Shown: positions 44,301 through 59,300, numbered from the stretch's first letter. The stretch is 64,000 bases of DNA from Strigamia acuminata (GCA_949358305.1 OX442316.1:17236001-17300000), one strand, 5' to 3'. The notes: a model not told the origin generated them from the sequence alone. Made by a program: numbers and translations.

Positions 44301-47300
44301 GAGTTAAAAATTAAATATTAAATATTAATCTCCAATAATTTAATAAACTTTGTTCAATTACCCGGATATTCATTGATGTCCAAATCCGTCCCACCGGAGA
44401 GAGAAAATCCAAAGGTGGATAAATTAGGATCAACTTGTTCAGCAAAAATAACCTGAAGTTGATAAATAAATTGATTCAACTGCGCTTTAATTTTTAAATT
44501 TTTTTGTTGTCTTTTTTATACTTGTGGAGTTGTGTCTTCAACTCCTCGTTTGGAGCCATAAAATATGTACACGACTCCCCGACCGTCTGCCCCGCCGTAT
44601 GGCGCACCGACAACAAAATCTGTTGAAAAATTAAACGAAATTTCTTTTATCGTTGTCCGAAGTGGGAATTTCATATTTTAACTTCGCACAAAACAGAAAA
44701 GAGGACTTTCCTGCGCTGCTTGGCACTGGTGCAAAACAGTGAAGCCAAGCTGTTCATCAATTTTTAATTTTTACCTCCAAATTCGTCGCGGTTAATATCT
44801 CCGGCCGAGGTCAGCGACAAACCGAAACGAGAACGGTGGAATTGACCATTGAGCAATTGTCGATTTTTGAACTGGTGCTGAGAAATCCAACAAGAAAAAA
44901 ATCGATTTTTTTCCATCAATTTTTTCCTCTTTTGAAATTGATGAAATGTTGCGTACATACATGAGAATCTTGAAAAATTACGTATACGCGTCCAATCTCG
45001 AAGCTTCCGTCCTTGGTCACGAAATCGGAATATAAAGGCGCTCCTACTACCACATCATCAAATCCATCTGAATTCACGTCCACAACGCATACAGAGTAGC
45101 CAAAATACGAACCCATTTGGTCACCGCTGATGTTATAGAGATTGTGAAGTTTTGAATCAAATAAAACAACCTAAAAGCAAAAAAAAATAAAAAAACAAAA
45201 AAATAAAAAAATAAAAATCCCTATTGGTAATTTAATGAATTTCAAATGCCAGGATCTTTTTTCCTTTAACCTTTCCCAGCAGATTGCTTCCCCGTGGCAT
45301 TCCAAATGCAACGTCTGCTTCTCCATCACCGGAAAACTCGCCGACAGCCGACGAGTAACCTGTAATTACACGTCGAGTAAATATTGGCACATAGTATGAA
45401 GATTTAAAATTGATGGGAAAAAAAGTTTTTGTAGGAATGAATAAATAAATAAATAAATAAATTGATGAATAAATAAATTAATTAATGACAAATAGAATTG
45501 GAAAATGTATTATTAAAGAGTAAAAAATATGTTTAAAGTATTTGTTCCACTTGCTATTTACTTTCAACTGCTTACCCAAATAACTATCATCATCTTTGGC
45601 CGGCCCTTCGTCGGTTGACAATAGATCACTAGTGGTAAACAAATCCTGAGCAAAAACTTGGCCTATAAATTAAAATAAATAAAATACGTAGTAACTACTG
45701 TACATACTAAAAAAAGGATGAACAATGAGTTTTTTGTGTCTATATGGATCACTGAGGGTAAATATAGACCCCTCCAAAACCTGTTGGATGTTTTTTGAGT
45801 AAAATTATGGACTACAGAGTATACAGGGTGTTCCAATAAAGATTTTGCAGTCAATATTTATGCAAATAATTTGTAATTACAGATTGTGTTTACGAATCTA
45901 GAGTAAACGGGGATGGGCAATTTATTAAGCAACACTAATTTGGGTTTTCAACAATGTGTCGTGGTTTTTCGCATTGTAACTTAAAAAGTAAGAATGAAAT
46001 CCGAAAAATGTCAATTGTAAAGTTGTAAAGCATCATTTACGAAACTGTTAAAATTAAAATTTATTTCCTTAAAAAATAGTTAATTGATGAAAATATTCTG
46101 TATTTTAATCTAAAAGGCAATGCATTATATCAAAATTAATCATCTGGTGTTGAAAATAACACCAGAAGTGACTCCATGTATCACACTGTTAGAATAAAGA
46201 GTTGCAACCCAAATTCAGAAGAAGAAGGACGTATTATTTATTCCTGTCTTGGAACAATACACGAAGTCAGTGGCGTAGCTAGGGGGGGCGGGGGGGGGGG
46301 GAGCCGCCCCGGGTGTCACCCGAAAAGGGGTGACACTGGGCCGGGATTGAAAAAAAAATATACAGGGTGTCCTGCCAAAGACCTACCAGGTGAATTATTT
46401 CACAATCATGTAAATTTAAAAATACTTTTGATTATCAATTAAAGTAAATGACATGTGACGAATTCAATAAAACATGTTAAATTCATGTGACATTGTTTCA
46501 TCACTGTTTTGCAACTCGTAACTTTTAAACCAACAATGCTACGCAAAAAATGTCAATTGCAAAGTTGTAGAGAACCATCTAATTAGTCTAGAACTGTTTT
46601 TAAAAAAATTATTTCTTACTGAAAAGTTTTGAGAAAAAAAGGTTTGTAACTCGCTTTGCAACTTAAAACTATTGAGGCAACGTAGCTAATCCTAAATTAG
46701 GACACTTTATTGGGTCATAATTGTAAGTGGAAGAGAAAAAACACAAAAGAAGGGAAATAATTTATTTTGAAAATACATTTCACATGATAGTTTTAGGTTA
46801 CAAAGCTAAGTAGACTAACATTTCAAACCTTTTTTTCTCAAAACTTTTCAGTACGAAATAATTTTTTTAAAAACAGTTCTAGACTAATTAGATGGTTCTC
46901 TACAACTTTGCAATTGACATTTTTGCCTAGCATTGTTGGTTTAAAAGTTACGAGTTGCAAAACAGTGATGAAACAATGTCACATGAATTTAACATGTTTC
47001 ATTGAATTCGTCACATGTCATTTACTTAAATTGATAATCAAAAGTATTTTTAAATTTACATGATTGTGAAATAATTCACCTGGTAGGTGTTCGGCAGGAC
47101 ACCCTGTATAAGATAGTTTTTTTTTTTCAATTCCGGCCGGGTGTCACCCCCGAAAACAGTTAAAATATATATATATATATATATATATACTCGTATAGGG
47201 GTGACACCCGGCCGGAATTGAAAAAAAAAATTGATTTTAACTGTTTTCGGGGGTGACACCATCAATATCCGCCCCGGGTGTCACCACTGCACGAAGCACT

Positions 47301-50300
47301 TCTTTCTATATGGATTTCTTTATTCAAACCGAGAGTAAAAGGTTATACGGTACATAGTAGAGACAAACTTATATGATACTACAAGTAAACTAAACGAAAT
47401 TGGCGGCCGCTCTAGTGGCACCACACTACAGCAATAATATATTGCCATATAAACATTATTCCAACAGTTGGTGATGCCCCAAGAAACTCTACACACAGAA
47501 TGCTCATTAACACAATAGCCATCAAATTCTGTTGCTGAATTCAGTTTAAAAAAGTATAACTTGAGCGATTTAATAAATTATGCCCATATCATTTTTCATT
47601 GCAAATGATCATTGCTGAAGAGATAAGAGTTCCTCTTCCCCGCCTGCTTAATCACACTGCAAAATGAGCGCTTGATCAAACTATCATTAAAAGTGCCCTC
47701 GCATACGATTAATCAACTCACTTAATGTGACTTAACCTTATGTGACGAAACCAGGAGAAACCCAAAAATCGTTATCAACAACTCGTCGCTTGACATTGCC
47801 AGAACTTCATTATTCACACAGTGCACCAAGCACCTGTTTAACTATTTACCACACTCAATTTGTTTAAACTAATAACTTCAACTTGGAACATCATACAAGT
47901 AAAAATCACAGCAAAACTTCATCCTGCATAATCTCTCATGTACAACTAATCCACTTTTTCCTTCCTAGTTCCTCTTTTTTGTACTGACAAAAAGAAATAA
48001 TAATAAAAAGACTGCACCATAATAATATATGTGCAATTAAAATGCCACCACAAACAAACATCTTGCTAAAGAACAATGCATTTAGTTTTCTTCAGTCCAA
48101 GGACATTCACACACACCCACACATCACTTCCTCTAATTTTTCAATCAATTTTAGGTTTCAAATGGAAATTCAATTTCTTTTTTCTTTTTTTTTTAAATTT
48201 ATTTATTTCTTGTCATTTTCCGTTTTGGCTCCAGTTCAAATGAATGTCAACTGGGATTTAATTTCCTTTGTTTTCTCAGAAAACGGGCAAGCGAGCATTT
48301 AGGTTACCGGTTCGGTAAATCGACTTTTTTGTTTGACTTCTGGACGGAAGTGACCACAAAAGGTAACTCGTGCATTAAAGCCAACACCCTTTATCGAACC
48401 AACTTAAATTATTCATTTCACCACTGCACCATCTCGTAATATCTGGTGCCACCAGGCTTGATCACGCTGAAGCTCCCAGAGCGGCGCCGCTGTACTGCTG
48501 GAAAGCAAAAATTGCAAATTTTGCAAATTTTCCTAATTTATAAAGTGAAATATTAATTATACGACTAACGTCATTACCATATAATGTAAGTGCAAATTCC
48601 GTGCAAAAGAAATCCCATGTGGTTCAAAAATCAAGGATATTATTGGCACATTAAATAATGCATTTGAAACTGCAATCATATTTGATAAATAACTTGATAA
48701 AATTGGGAATGCATTTTATAATACATTTTACAAAATGTATTATCGTTTGCAAACCAACAGCACGCAACAATGTATTGCAAAATGCATTCTCGTGAAATCA
48801 AATGCCTTTCAAAAGACATTAGGCGCGTTCAAAGTTTCAGTTTTTACGATTTTTTCAGTTTTTAACGTTTTATAAGTGGAATGACATCAAAAACAGCCAA
48901 AAACCAAAACCATGACTAGAGTGGCTTATGCCGGGTTTTGATTTTTACAACCAAATTCAAAATGGGCACCTCGAACGTTAGATCAACGGATCAGACTTTC
49001 TGTGAGTGTATATACAACTATACAAAATATGATTGTTAAGTGGCGATTATATTTGTGGCGTTGTTTTTCCTTGTTACCTTGATTACCTCTCTTGTAATGG
49101 TGAAATGTAAAGCATACGATGTAATAAATAACGAGACGGTGTTTATTCAACTATAACGCGTGTATGTTTATCACACTTTCAAGTGAGGCAAAGCATCCAC
49201 CTCCCAAAATGTGAGCAAATGCTAAATTATGTTTAAATAAGGGGCCACAACCACAATTCGTTGGTTAAATGAAAGAAAAGGAATTTATATGCACCATTGC
49301 GACAAACCGACAAAAAACGAAAACATTCACGATTGACTAGGCCAGTTTTGCCGGACATTTTTGACAATTGAATTTTTTCAAATAACTCAACCATGCATTT
49401 GCACCAAGAGCTAAAAAACCTTAAATTCCTTTTTAAATAAGTTTTGCTACGCCACGTATTACAGTACTTAAAATTATTCTTACCTTGCCAATGCCAACTT
49501 CCCACAGCACCTAAAAACAAGCGTCTACCGTCCTGGAAAGAAGAAATAAGAAAAGTTTCAATAATTCAATTGAAATCCCTTCACTTGCTTAAGTGTTTAT
49601 TTATAATTATATATTATTTACAATTCTTCAAAAGCTTTCTAAAATATTGAAAAAGAAACACGAGTAAAGCATATATACTTCAATTTTTCTTGTGCTTGTA
49701 AAACAAATCTTTCTTTACTGATTGCTTAAAAAATAAACAATGTTTGGTACATATGCTTTTCATCAATGTAAATAAAGCAGTAGAAGTAAAGTTTGTCAAT
49801 TCTTCCAGTTTAAACATTTAAATTGAATTCCACAAAAACAACACAAAACTTCTTGAATTTGCATTCACTAAGAAAACAGCAAAAACCCTAAGAAAATTTA
49901 AAATTGAGTTAATCGACTTGAAATTAAAATATTCAAGAACAAAAAAAATTTTTTTCCTATTTTATAAAAAAAAAATTTAAAAATAAAATAAAACAACCCT
50001 TGAAACTATCATCCATCTTCCTTGAAAAATGTTGTCCTCCCAGGACTGGCACCACTTTGCAAAACCTCCCTTGAGATCAGCAACAATTTTTTGCTCATTA
50101 GATCCCAACATCCCCACAGATTTTGTGAGTGGATACAAAAATTTTCTTTAAAAAAAATATATAAATCACAAACCAGTGCTTTAATAGCGATTTTACGGCC
50201 GATTAACCGCTTTTACGCCAATATTGTTTGAAAAAAGGCTCAATTTCCCCAGTGACCGAACAAAGAGAAAAATACAAAAGAAAGTTGATCTTGAAATCCC

Positions 50301-53300
50301 TTATGGCAGCAAGAAGAGAAGCAGCTGTTGGCCGATAAGGCAAACCCAGTCGATCGACCAGCATCTAGTTTTGTGACCGGTATCTTGATGCCAAATTCAA
50401 ACTGCGCATCACATTCTGCACATGGTGATTGTGAAGCTTGTTGCACACACAGAAAATAAACCAACATAATTTCAAGACCACCGTGCTGTAAAATGCTTTT
50501 GTTATTTTATTTATTTACCATTCATTGGTACTGTTAGGTTTACTAATTTTAATTACGAAGTAGCGAAAAAGTTATCCAGCATCATTTTAAAAATTCGTTG
50601 TACGCACAACTGTGGTCATAAAAATCTTTACTTCGTAGCTTCAAGCTCAGCTCCAGAATGAGCGTTTTTAACTGCATCCACCAAAGGCAATTGATGTTAC
50701 ATTCTGATCTAGGTTCGGATTTAAAGCCTTCCAGGACCCTAAAAACTAAAGATATTTTGCTGCCCTCAAATATTTTAAAGTTGGTATTCCCAAAACCCTA
50801 TCCAGCATGCTCCAATCATGAACCATGAATAACATGGACAAGTTTCCACATGTTCAGAGTGTTTTGCCTCACTGTATTCTGGGAGGATAACAGGTAACAA
50901 ACATGCTTAGTTGGCAAGCAATGGATGACACACGATTGCTGTCATCCAATCAGCGCACAGAACAACGAATCAATAAGAAATAGGTAGGTTCGAGCGGTGT
51001 AACCATACAAGACGCCAACACAAATGGAGCATATTAATGTGCCAAAAATGAGCATTGAAAACCACGAATGATGGGGTACACAAAAACAATTACAGAGGGT
51101 GCTGATCGACCTTGCTAACCTAAATCTGAAATCTTGTGGGGAAGTTGTTGGTTATGTTCCAGGACTCGGGACATAAATAAAGCGACAATTTTATGTTAAT
51201 TTCCAGGTCAAAATCCTTAACCATATGGTCCATGGTAAATCCAACAATGGAAAATTTCTCTGGTGCCCCATTCCCTTGATGCTCTAATCATTTGCTTATT
51301 TTGTGTATCGGATAATCCCTGTTCCATTCACTTAAAGAATGCACTAATTATCATTGACTGGCTTGTCTTGTTAGTGTATAGATCATCCCAGCCAATCACA
51401 ACACAAGCTAAGAAAGAAATTCAAACGTGTGAGAGTGGACAGACACCATTAAGGCTCGGGAATGCCTAAACAGCGCTGGACGCAGGACACGTTGAAGGAA
51501 ATGAGCTCAAGAGACTGTGTTTAATGGTTTATGGCCTTTATTCAGTGTCTAGGGGTCAGTATCTCATGCCTCTCCCATTGCTACCGCTTCATTGCTGCAG
51601 CAAACCTGCAACCACACACAGCACACATGGTCAGGATTAACCTGTGTTCAGCATGGTCGATCTGTTTGTTCATCCAGGACTCGGTCCCTTAACACGTGGA
51701 TCTTTCACGGTACCGGTAACAGCATACTGGCGCATTCCCTGAGTATCACCATGGTGAACAAAAGTGGAGAACCACAAGGTCTTAACCGTAGCTGTTCCTA
51801 AGTAATTCTGGGGTCCCACTTTTGCACCATGTGTACGAGGGTACCTTTCCCATTGGTTATTGAAGTAGTGACCAGATGTGATATCACCAGGGTCACTATC
51901 AACTCCACCTGGCAGATTGGGACGGACTGGCCATGGGGTTCTGTGTTGTTAGTGGCCGTGAATTGGTCACACGTGGCGACCTAGCAACGAGCATGTCTGC
52001 TCAAAGTAAATTAATTGGTAGTAGGAGCACTTTAACGTAATCAGCGCCCTCTTTCAATTCAATTACCAAGGTCTTGGCTCTTATCTAGAGCCCCCTTTTA
52101 ATAAAATGAACAAATTTTTGGGACTCTTCTGGTTCTTGAGGAAGCCAGCAGTAGTTTATCCACTGACCACTGACAATTAATGGATTCTTTGAATAAATAA
52201 AGTTTATATTTGTTCTCGACATAACATAGTCTTCTGTGATATTTAAACTGTGTGTAAGAGCATAAAATTATCAAAACTTGATATTTCATCTGTGGCAAGT
52301 TGCAGGCTCAAATTGTAATATTAATGACGTTTATGACTCGTCATATGGCGCCATCTAGGGGCTGATAGATGCAACAGACACTCACCTGTTAGTCGTCACG
52401 CTCCAATCAAATTAGCTTCGTTGTAACAAGTGTTTCGAATTAGATTCATTTCAACTCGATTCGACCACATTTTCAATCAATTCAACCACAGTTTCAATCA
52501 GTCCGACAATTTCTTGGCAAAACAAATTTGTACTTCAATTAAATGACCATTACCACTTGGTTAGGAAACCAAGCAATCAACTCATCCGCTCGAAGCGGTA
52601 CAAATGAACAAAATTAAGTCTACACTTGTTTGCCAATTAATCAGTTTGAATGTAATCTTACTACGAGTCTGGCTAACCTCAGCTATTCATCTAAGTCGAG
52701 TTGCGTTGAATATATACTTACTGGGGTTAGAACAGCACTGAATCCCGCTTGGCAGAACCCTTGGCGATGGTAACCCCATGCAGCTGCAAATACAACAAAA
52801 ATAAAAATAAAAATAAAAAAATAAAAATAAATTTACTAGAAAATTTATCCACGCGTGTTAATGCAAACAAATTTCATTCCAAATTCAGAGTAGCGTAGCG
52901 TTGGGAGAGCAGACAGGGGCAGATGCCCCTGAGTGCCAAAACGAGCTTCCTTGCATAGCTCACCTTCAACAAAACTTGCAAAAACCATTTGAAAATTACA
53001 GCAAAATTGGAGAAAAAGAGGGAAATTCTGCAAATGGTAAATAATCCGGCATATAAAACTTCCTTCTTGCCCCCCCTTGCCCCCCAAACACTGCATAAAA
53101 CTTGAATAAAAAAATTGATATCGAATTAGTCATTTGTAAAATTAAAAACAAAACCATTATATGGGTGAACTAGGTCATTTGAATAGTAATTTACTCGTGT
53201 GTAAAGCTCCATGGTCACGCATTTCCACAACTGTTGGCACTGCGGCAACTATGTGTGCATTCCAATTTTCATTTTCCTCTCCATCACCAGTGTTTGACTC

Positions 53301-56300
53301 AACAAACCAGTGGTTAGTGCGCCAATAAACTGTTTATATGGCAATTCCATTGGTGATATTAAAGTGTGCAGCAACTAGCAACAAATGACAATTAAAAGAT
53401 GGAATCCCAAAGGCAAAATACACAAGTCGAGCCTCGAAGATGCAATGTGTGTACGACCATAAACTTGTGTTTTATTAGAAATCAATAGTTTGCACACTGC
53501 GGCAACAATTTCAACGTGTATCCACAAGAGGAAGTAAGTAAAGACAAACACGAAAAGGCTCGGAATACCACTGCGAATATAAATGATGGGAAATGCATTT
53601 CTCTTATTTCCTTCCCCCCCCCCCCTCAAAACCCACTCAAAAAAATACAGCAGTGACAAAAAGTTATATTGTGATTGAGTTTGCTTGACCATCGATTGAG
53701 GACGACCAATGAGATGCACTTAGGCCAATGCACTTAAGGAATAAAAAGCACACCACTTCAGTGGGAGACTAAAACTTGCGCAAAGGTTTTGGTAGGGACT
53801 ATTGGAAAAGGTAATTGCCCCATTGCCCCCATTGCTTTCGCAGTGTCAACACGTATGCAGAAAAAGAGGATTGAAAATCAAGTGGTTTCAAGTGGCCGTA
53901 AAGGCTAGAAATGGCTCACCATGCTGGTCACCTGTTGGGATCACAACGCAGAAGTGGAGCATTGGGCCTAGTCTGTACTTGGAGGGATGACCGGATGGGA
54001 AACTCAGTTGTTTCTCATCCTTGTCTGATTAAAGGTACTGCTTCCGGTTATAGTCATTTTAGCGACACTCATTTTAGCGATTTTTACAAAAAAGTCCCAT
54101 TTTAGCGATCACGTTTTAGCGACAATAAGGTAATTTTCCAGTAGTGATCGACATGTTTTAGCGACGCGACATTTTAGCGATCACTACATTTTAGCGACGC
54201 GACACGATTTGCCGCGACAAGCCGGCTCAAAAAAGTGGTTTGCATAAAAAAACCAGTAAGGTTAGGTTCGCGAGGGATCAATGGGGGGCGTAGCCTCCCC
54301 TTGTTAGCCCTTCTTAGAAATTAAACCTAAACTATATGGTTAGGTTAATATTAGTGTTAGTATTAGTGCCGTTTTAGCGACCATCACTTTAGCGAACATG
54401 TCATTTTAGCAATTTTTGTGCCGCTAAAATGACATGTTTGCTAAAATGATGTGTCGCTAAAATGAAATCGCTAAAATGAAGTACATCCACTGCTTCTAGG
54501 GCAAAAACATCTTCTACCCACCACCTTGTTAGGTTTTTCGTGTTTCGGTCTACGCACAGAGTGGAGTGAAGTAACCGACGATGTGAACGTGCTGAGCTTG
54601 ACTACATGAGTGGCATCACAAGATAACATAAACATAACATAACACACACATTCTAAAGTTTGGGTTTAAAACACCCCACTCCTGCTTCATCTTTTGGATC
54701 CTCGAGAAAGTCGTCCCATGGATTACGGCATGCATAGCCTAATACTCCTCAGCGGTATTCAGTCTAAGAGACCATGGCCATGCTAAGTGTAAAAAAAAAT
54801 CGCTATCTGATGACAAGAAACAGGATCAATTGATCATGAACCCCTACCGGTCACAACAAATAAAGAAATTTAATTGTATAAAAAAAATTACTTCATAATT
54901 GTGATTTAAGCAAATAGATGGATCTGTCAGCTTTATTCTGATTAATTTGAAACGGATACCATGCATGCTTTAAGATGTTCTTCACTTTATTCCCAAATGT
55001 ATGTGGGCGGAGATTATTTGCATACCTGTCTCATCTTTAACTCGAAACTTATCGGGTTTGCCAACAGCTTCAAAACAGGGATACATCTTGAGCTGAGGTC
55101 TAACACTCGATACACCATTATATGCAAACAAATCTTAAAGCAAGATAAATATAAGCTTAGATTTGAATAAGCGGCGCAAATGCAGATTGATTACTTGGTT
55201 TCTATTCTTATCAGCAAATATGCACATGAATTCACAAATTTAACAAAGTTAAATATTTAATTGTGTTGATCGGCTTTTGATGTTTCGGTGTTCGCGTCTT
55301 GTTTGGTGGAGCATTAAATGAAGAAGGAAATAAAGTGTTTCTTGATGTCTGTTTTTTTAGTTGTGCAAGGAGAGTATTAAAGTGTGGGGGTCATGATGGT
55401 GAAAGTTTACATGATTTATTTATTCAGGTTAAGGTATAGAGAATGGCCAGCATCACAAATTAAAACAACAGGCGTGTTCAAAGTTACAGTTTTTACCATT
55501 TCTATAACCGGAATGACATCAAAAACAGCCAAAAACTGGCCATTTGGACGAATGGCAAATTTCTACTTTATTCTGTCAAAAAGCAGTCCCAATGGCAAAT
55601 TTCTCCCAATTCGCTATTGGGAACGTATTTGGTCCTTTCTAATGACAAATTGGTAAATTGTTAGCCATTCTTAGGAATTGAAAGAAAAAGAAATACCTAA
55701 AATACAAGTTCCAAAGTCGCGGTAGATTCATGTCGCAGTCGCGCTAGATGACATGCCCATAGATTCGCCATTGAAAACGCAAATAACGTTTCCAATAGCA
55801 AATTTCAATGTACCCAGATTCGCCATTGGAAACGCAAATAACGTTTCTAATGGCGAATTTCAATATCATGTTTCCAATGGTGAATTTTCCTAAATTCGCC
55901 ATTGGAAACGTCAAAATAGCTTTCTAATGGCAAATTTTTGAAATTCGCCCTTAGACGATTTACCATTAGAACGGGTATCCTGTTCTTCACTCCAATTCAC
56001 GTCACTGCCTTTCTGCAGCGCCACCTATATGTTACTTTGAATAAACTAGTCAGTTATGTAAATCTCAACTACACCAATGGTCACGTTATTTGCAAGCTCC
56101 ATTACAGCTTCAAATACTTAGTCAAGACAGACTAAAAACTGCAAAAACCAAAACCACAACTGAAGTAGTTTATGAATCGGTTTACGCCGATTTTGGTTTT
56201 GAAAGAAATCAAATTGAAATCAAAAGAAACATCATTTTGTCTATTGATTTATTTTGTTAAACATAAGCGCGTTAAACTCAGATAATGAGAATTAAACAAA

Positions 56301-59300
56301 CTACACAAACTCATTGCCCAGGGAACCCTTGAAATTTATGAGCCCTTCACAAACGGGCATTTGTAAAGCGTTTAGAAACATAAACCACACAACATCAACT
56401 TAATCTTCAATAACGCACCATCTCCTCCCCAACCTCAACTCCCAGTATCTCAAGGGGCTGCGTCGGGTCCGCTGATTGGCCCTAAGGTCAAGTTAACGTC
56501 CAGTCCGAGAAAGAGCCGGCTAACTCAATTCCACGTGACTTTCTCGCAGCAACCATCGATCCACACTCCAAATAAATCCCACAATCCATTTTCATCTAAT
56601 CTGATAAAAATCCAACGGACACAAATCTCCGGCTTAAATCGACATTGAATGCCCCACATTTAAGAAATCCGCCATTTTTAAAACCTTGTGTTCACACGCG
56701 CTTTCAAAATGGATAAATGTTGAATATTTATCCACGTTATTACCAAGCTGCTTTCACTCACTCACTCGTTGCTCCGTTTGCTCGGATATCCCAATGTTTG
56801 CCGTCGTAATCCGAGGGATTTGCAATGAGAAAATTAATCTCTCTGCTCATGCAGTATAATAGTTCGCAGAAACGAAAGTGGAAAACAGAAGATAGAAGCA
56901 CACGTGGAATGAAGGAAGGAAGGAAGGAAAAAATCAAAACAATTTATCTCTGTGGATCTGAGGAACCCTGGGGTTTAGTCACACGAGGCACATCTTTAAA
57001 AAAGTCAAAACGAAATCCAATTTTCAAAACGGGACATGGCAAAATCATCAATTTGCCAGATATGTTTCCAAAATGGATGGAAAGCATCGAAAGATGAATG
57101 GAAATAACCTCAGTTCTTCCCGCCCTGCAGATGTTTATCCTTCTTTCATTGCAAATGTATAAACATCAGAAACTTCTTTATGCGATGTTTGATTAATTTA
57201 TTGCATCGATTTGCAATTGCACGGTTTGGTATTTAACTTAGACTATTGGATGTACATCATTTTAGCTATTTCATTTTAGCGATTTCATTTTAGGGACACA
57301 CCATTTTAGCGAACATGTCATTTTAGCAACACAAAAACCTAGGTTTAATTCCTAAGAAGGGTTAACAAGGGGGGGCGCAGCCCCACCCTTGACCCCCCCG
57401 CGAACCTAACCTTACTGGTTTTTTAATGAAAACCACTTTTTTGAGCCGGCTTGTCGCTAAAACCTAGGTTTTTGTGTCGCTAAAATGACATGTTCGCTAA
57501 AATGAGACTTTTTTGTTAAAAATTGCTAAAATGAGCGTCGCTAAAATGACTGTAACCGAGACTATTTACCTACAAATTTTAGACCGCGCAATAGTTTTAT
57601 TTAATTACATTGTCTGCACCTTTGCAGCAATGAAAACACATGTTAGAGACGCTAATCCCTAGTCAACAGAATAAAGGTCGTAACCAAAACGATAAACCAG
57701 TGCTCTAAGAGCCTTTTCTTTATCGTAAGTTGCGTCCAGTGCCTCGTGGTCCTCCCCTAACCACCTGATGCCCATCCAGAACATGCGTCTTTAGCATATT
57801 ACCCGCCTGCATTGGAGAGCATGCCTTAAAACCGCGAGTCAAATCAGCTTGCCGGATAATTCGAATTATGGCAACTCTTCAACTTATGAACACCCAAGAC
57901 ACGAACTTTCAGAGATGCGAACTTCAAATTTGTGGCAATGCACAGGTTAGTTTACGCTAAGACTTGAGATCATCGATATTCGACTGCACATCATCCTGTT
58001 GCCGCTTCCACTGCCGGCACTTACACAAACGAGTGGGCAACTACCTCCTCAACCAACAAAAAACTGTTTAATTCTTACTTTGTATTTACTCCACCGGAGT
58101 GTTTTTTCAATAAATAATAATAATAATAACTACAAGACTTCCCTTCCGCCATTTTTTCTGACTCTAAATTGTCCCGCACAAAAATGAAGTAAATACCATC
58201 TGTCGTCGCAATGCTAAAACTTTTTGCGAGCAAATGGCAGCGACAAAGATATTAACAGTCATCAAAGAACAATTCCTCAGCAATTTGCCCGGATAATGAC
58301 GTCATTTTGTCTTTTTGGCCATGGATGGCGCCACGATCACAACAAAGAATCCCATCATAGTCTAACAATTGAATTAAGCTAGATGGGAGGTCCTGTAGTT
58401 AATCGTCCTAGGTTTACATACCTGGCACTAAAGCTGAGTGCAAAACCCATGCTCTTATTGTTGTCAAATGTAATTTAATATAAACCTTTATTAATTTATA
58501 ATTACCGGTAACAGATTAAAGAAATAAGATCAAAACTGTTTCCTTTAATAGACCTTGAGAAAAATGACATCAGGTGATAGACCATGTGATCGTAACAATG
58601 TTGCCCCTTTCTATGAGAAAAACCATTGCAAAATAACATAATAACATTGTTAATTTGTAGTTTTCTTATTCTGAGTGGAACCATACTGAATCATGTCATA
58701 ATTTTCCAATGGTGAGCAATTTTTCCGCATTGTACACCTTTGCCGGACTTACGAACAAGTTCTCGGAACCGTAAGTTACTTGTTCATACCGTAAGTTGAG
58801 AAGTTACTGTATCTGGCAGTGCCGGATAAAACAAACCCCAATTTTCTGGCAGTAATTCGACTTTTATGACATGCCATAAAAAGAACCAGTCAATCAGATC
58901 GCCAGACCGAGTCAAACTCGCATTGTAAGCCAAGCTCTCCAAAGCAGGGTAATAAGCCAAATTTTGAGATAAAAATTTCGCTCGAATTATTACATTGGTT
59001 AGTCACAATTTATGACTTAAACTAAGGGTGTCAACACTTTGCTAAGACATTACTTTTGCCATCATACAATTTAATGATCTGTTTATCTTAATTACCAAGA
59101 GACAGCGACAACAGACCTCTACACAAGTGGGTTAGGAGAAACAAGCACTTCAAGGTATTGCCAGGTTAAAGTTGATCATTCTCCCACAACCTTATCTATT
59201 CTTGCTTCTACTTTCTCCACCGTCTACATATTCTTGCTTTGATAAAATGTTATTGTGGTGAAGGTAATTTCAAGTGTTGCAAGTGTCCACGACAAGCACA

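Larger units (their letters stand above)
46268..47289. mobile_element. hAT-like element with nested foldback
   Basis: The left end CAGTGGCGTAGCTAGG and the right end (reversed CAGTGGTGACACCCGG) are flanked by CACGAAGT (46260-46267) and CACGAAGC (47290-47297), an 8-bp duplication with one mismatch. Inside are several GGGTGTCACCCC palindromes around GGCCGGAATTGAAAAAAA. A separate foldback (46361-47110) is inserted within it. There is no transposase frame. Confidence 0.6.
45663..49483 (-). other. Integrin B intron (3.8 kb)
   Basis: It holds a CAGGGTGTTCC half-element (45825-46105), a hAT-type element with a nested foldback (46268-47289), a TA microsatellite, and further TIR-element pieces between 48608 and 48980. 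The stretch 47297-48607 contains AT-rich DNA and a T-rich run near 48180; no gene was seen. Confidence 0.6.

Noticed and set aside
53375-53719. 114-codon minus-strand frame
   Set aside because: Spans a poly(C)/poly(G) tract, lies in an integrin intron and resembles no family.
56825-57097. 90-codon plus-strand frame rich in Lys/Arg
   Set aside because: No motif, no homology that I recognise, includes an AGGAAGGAAGG simple repeat.
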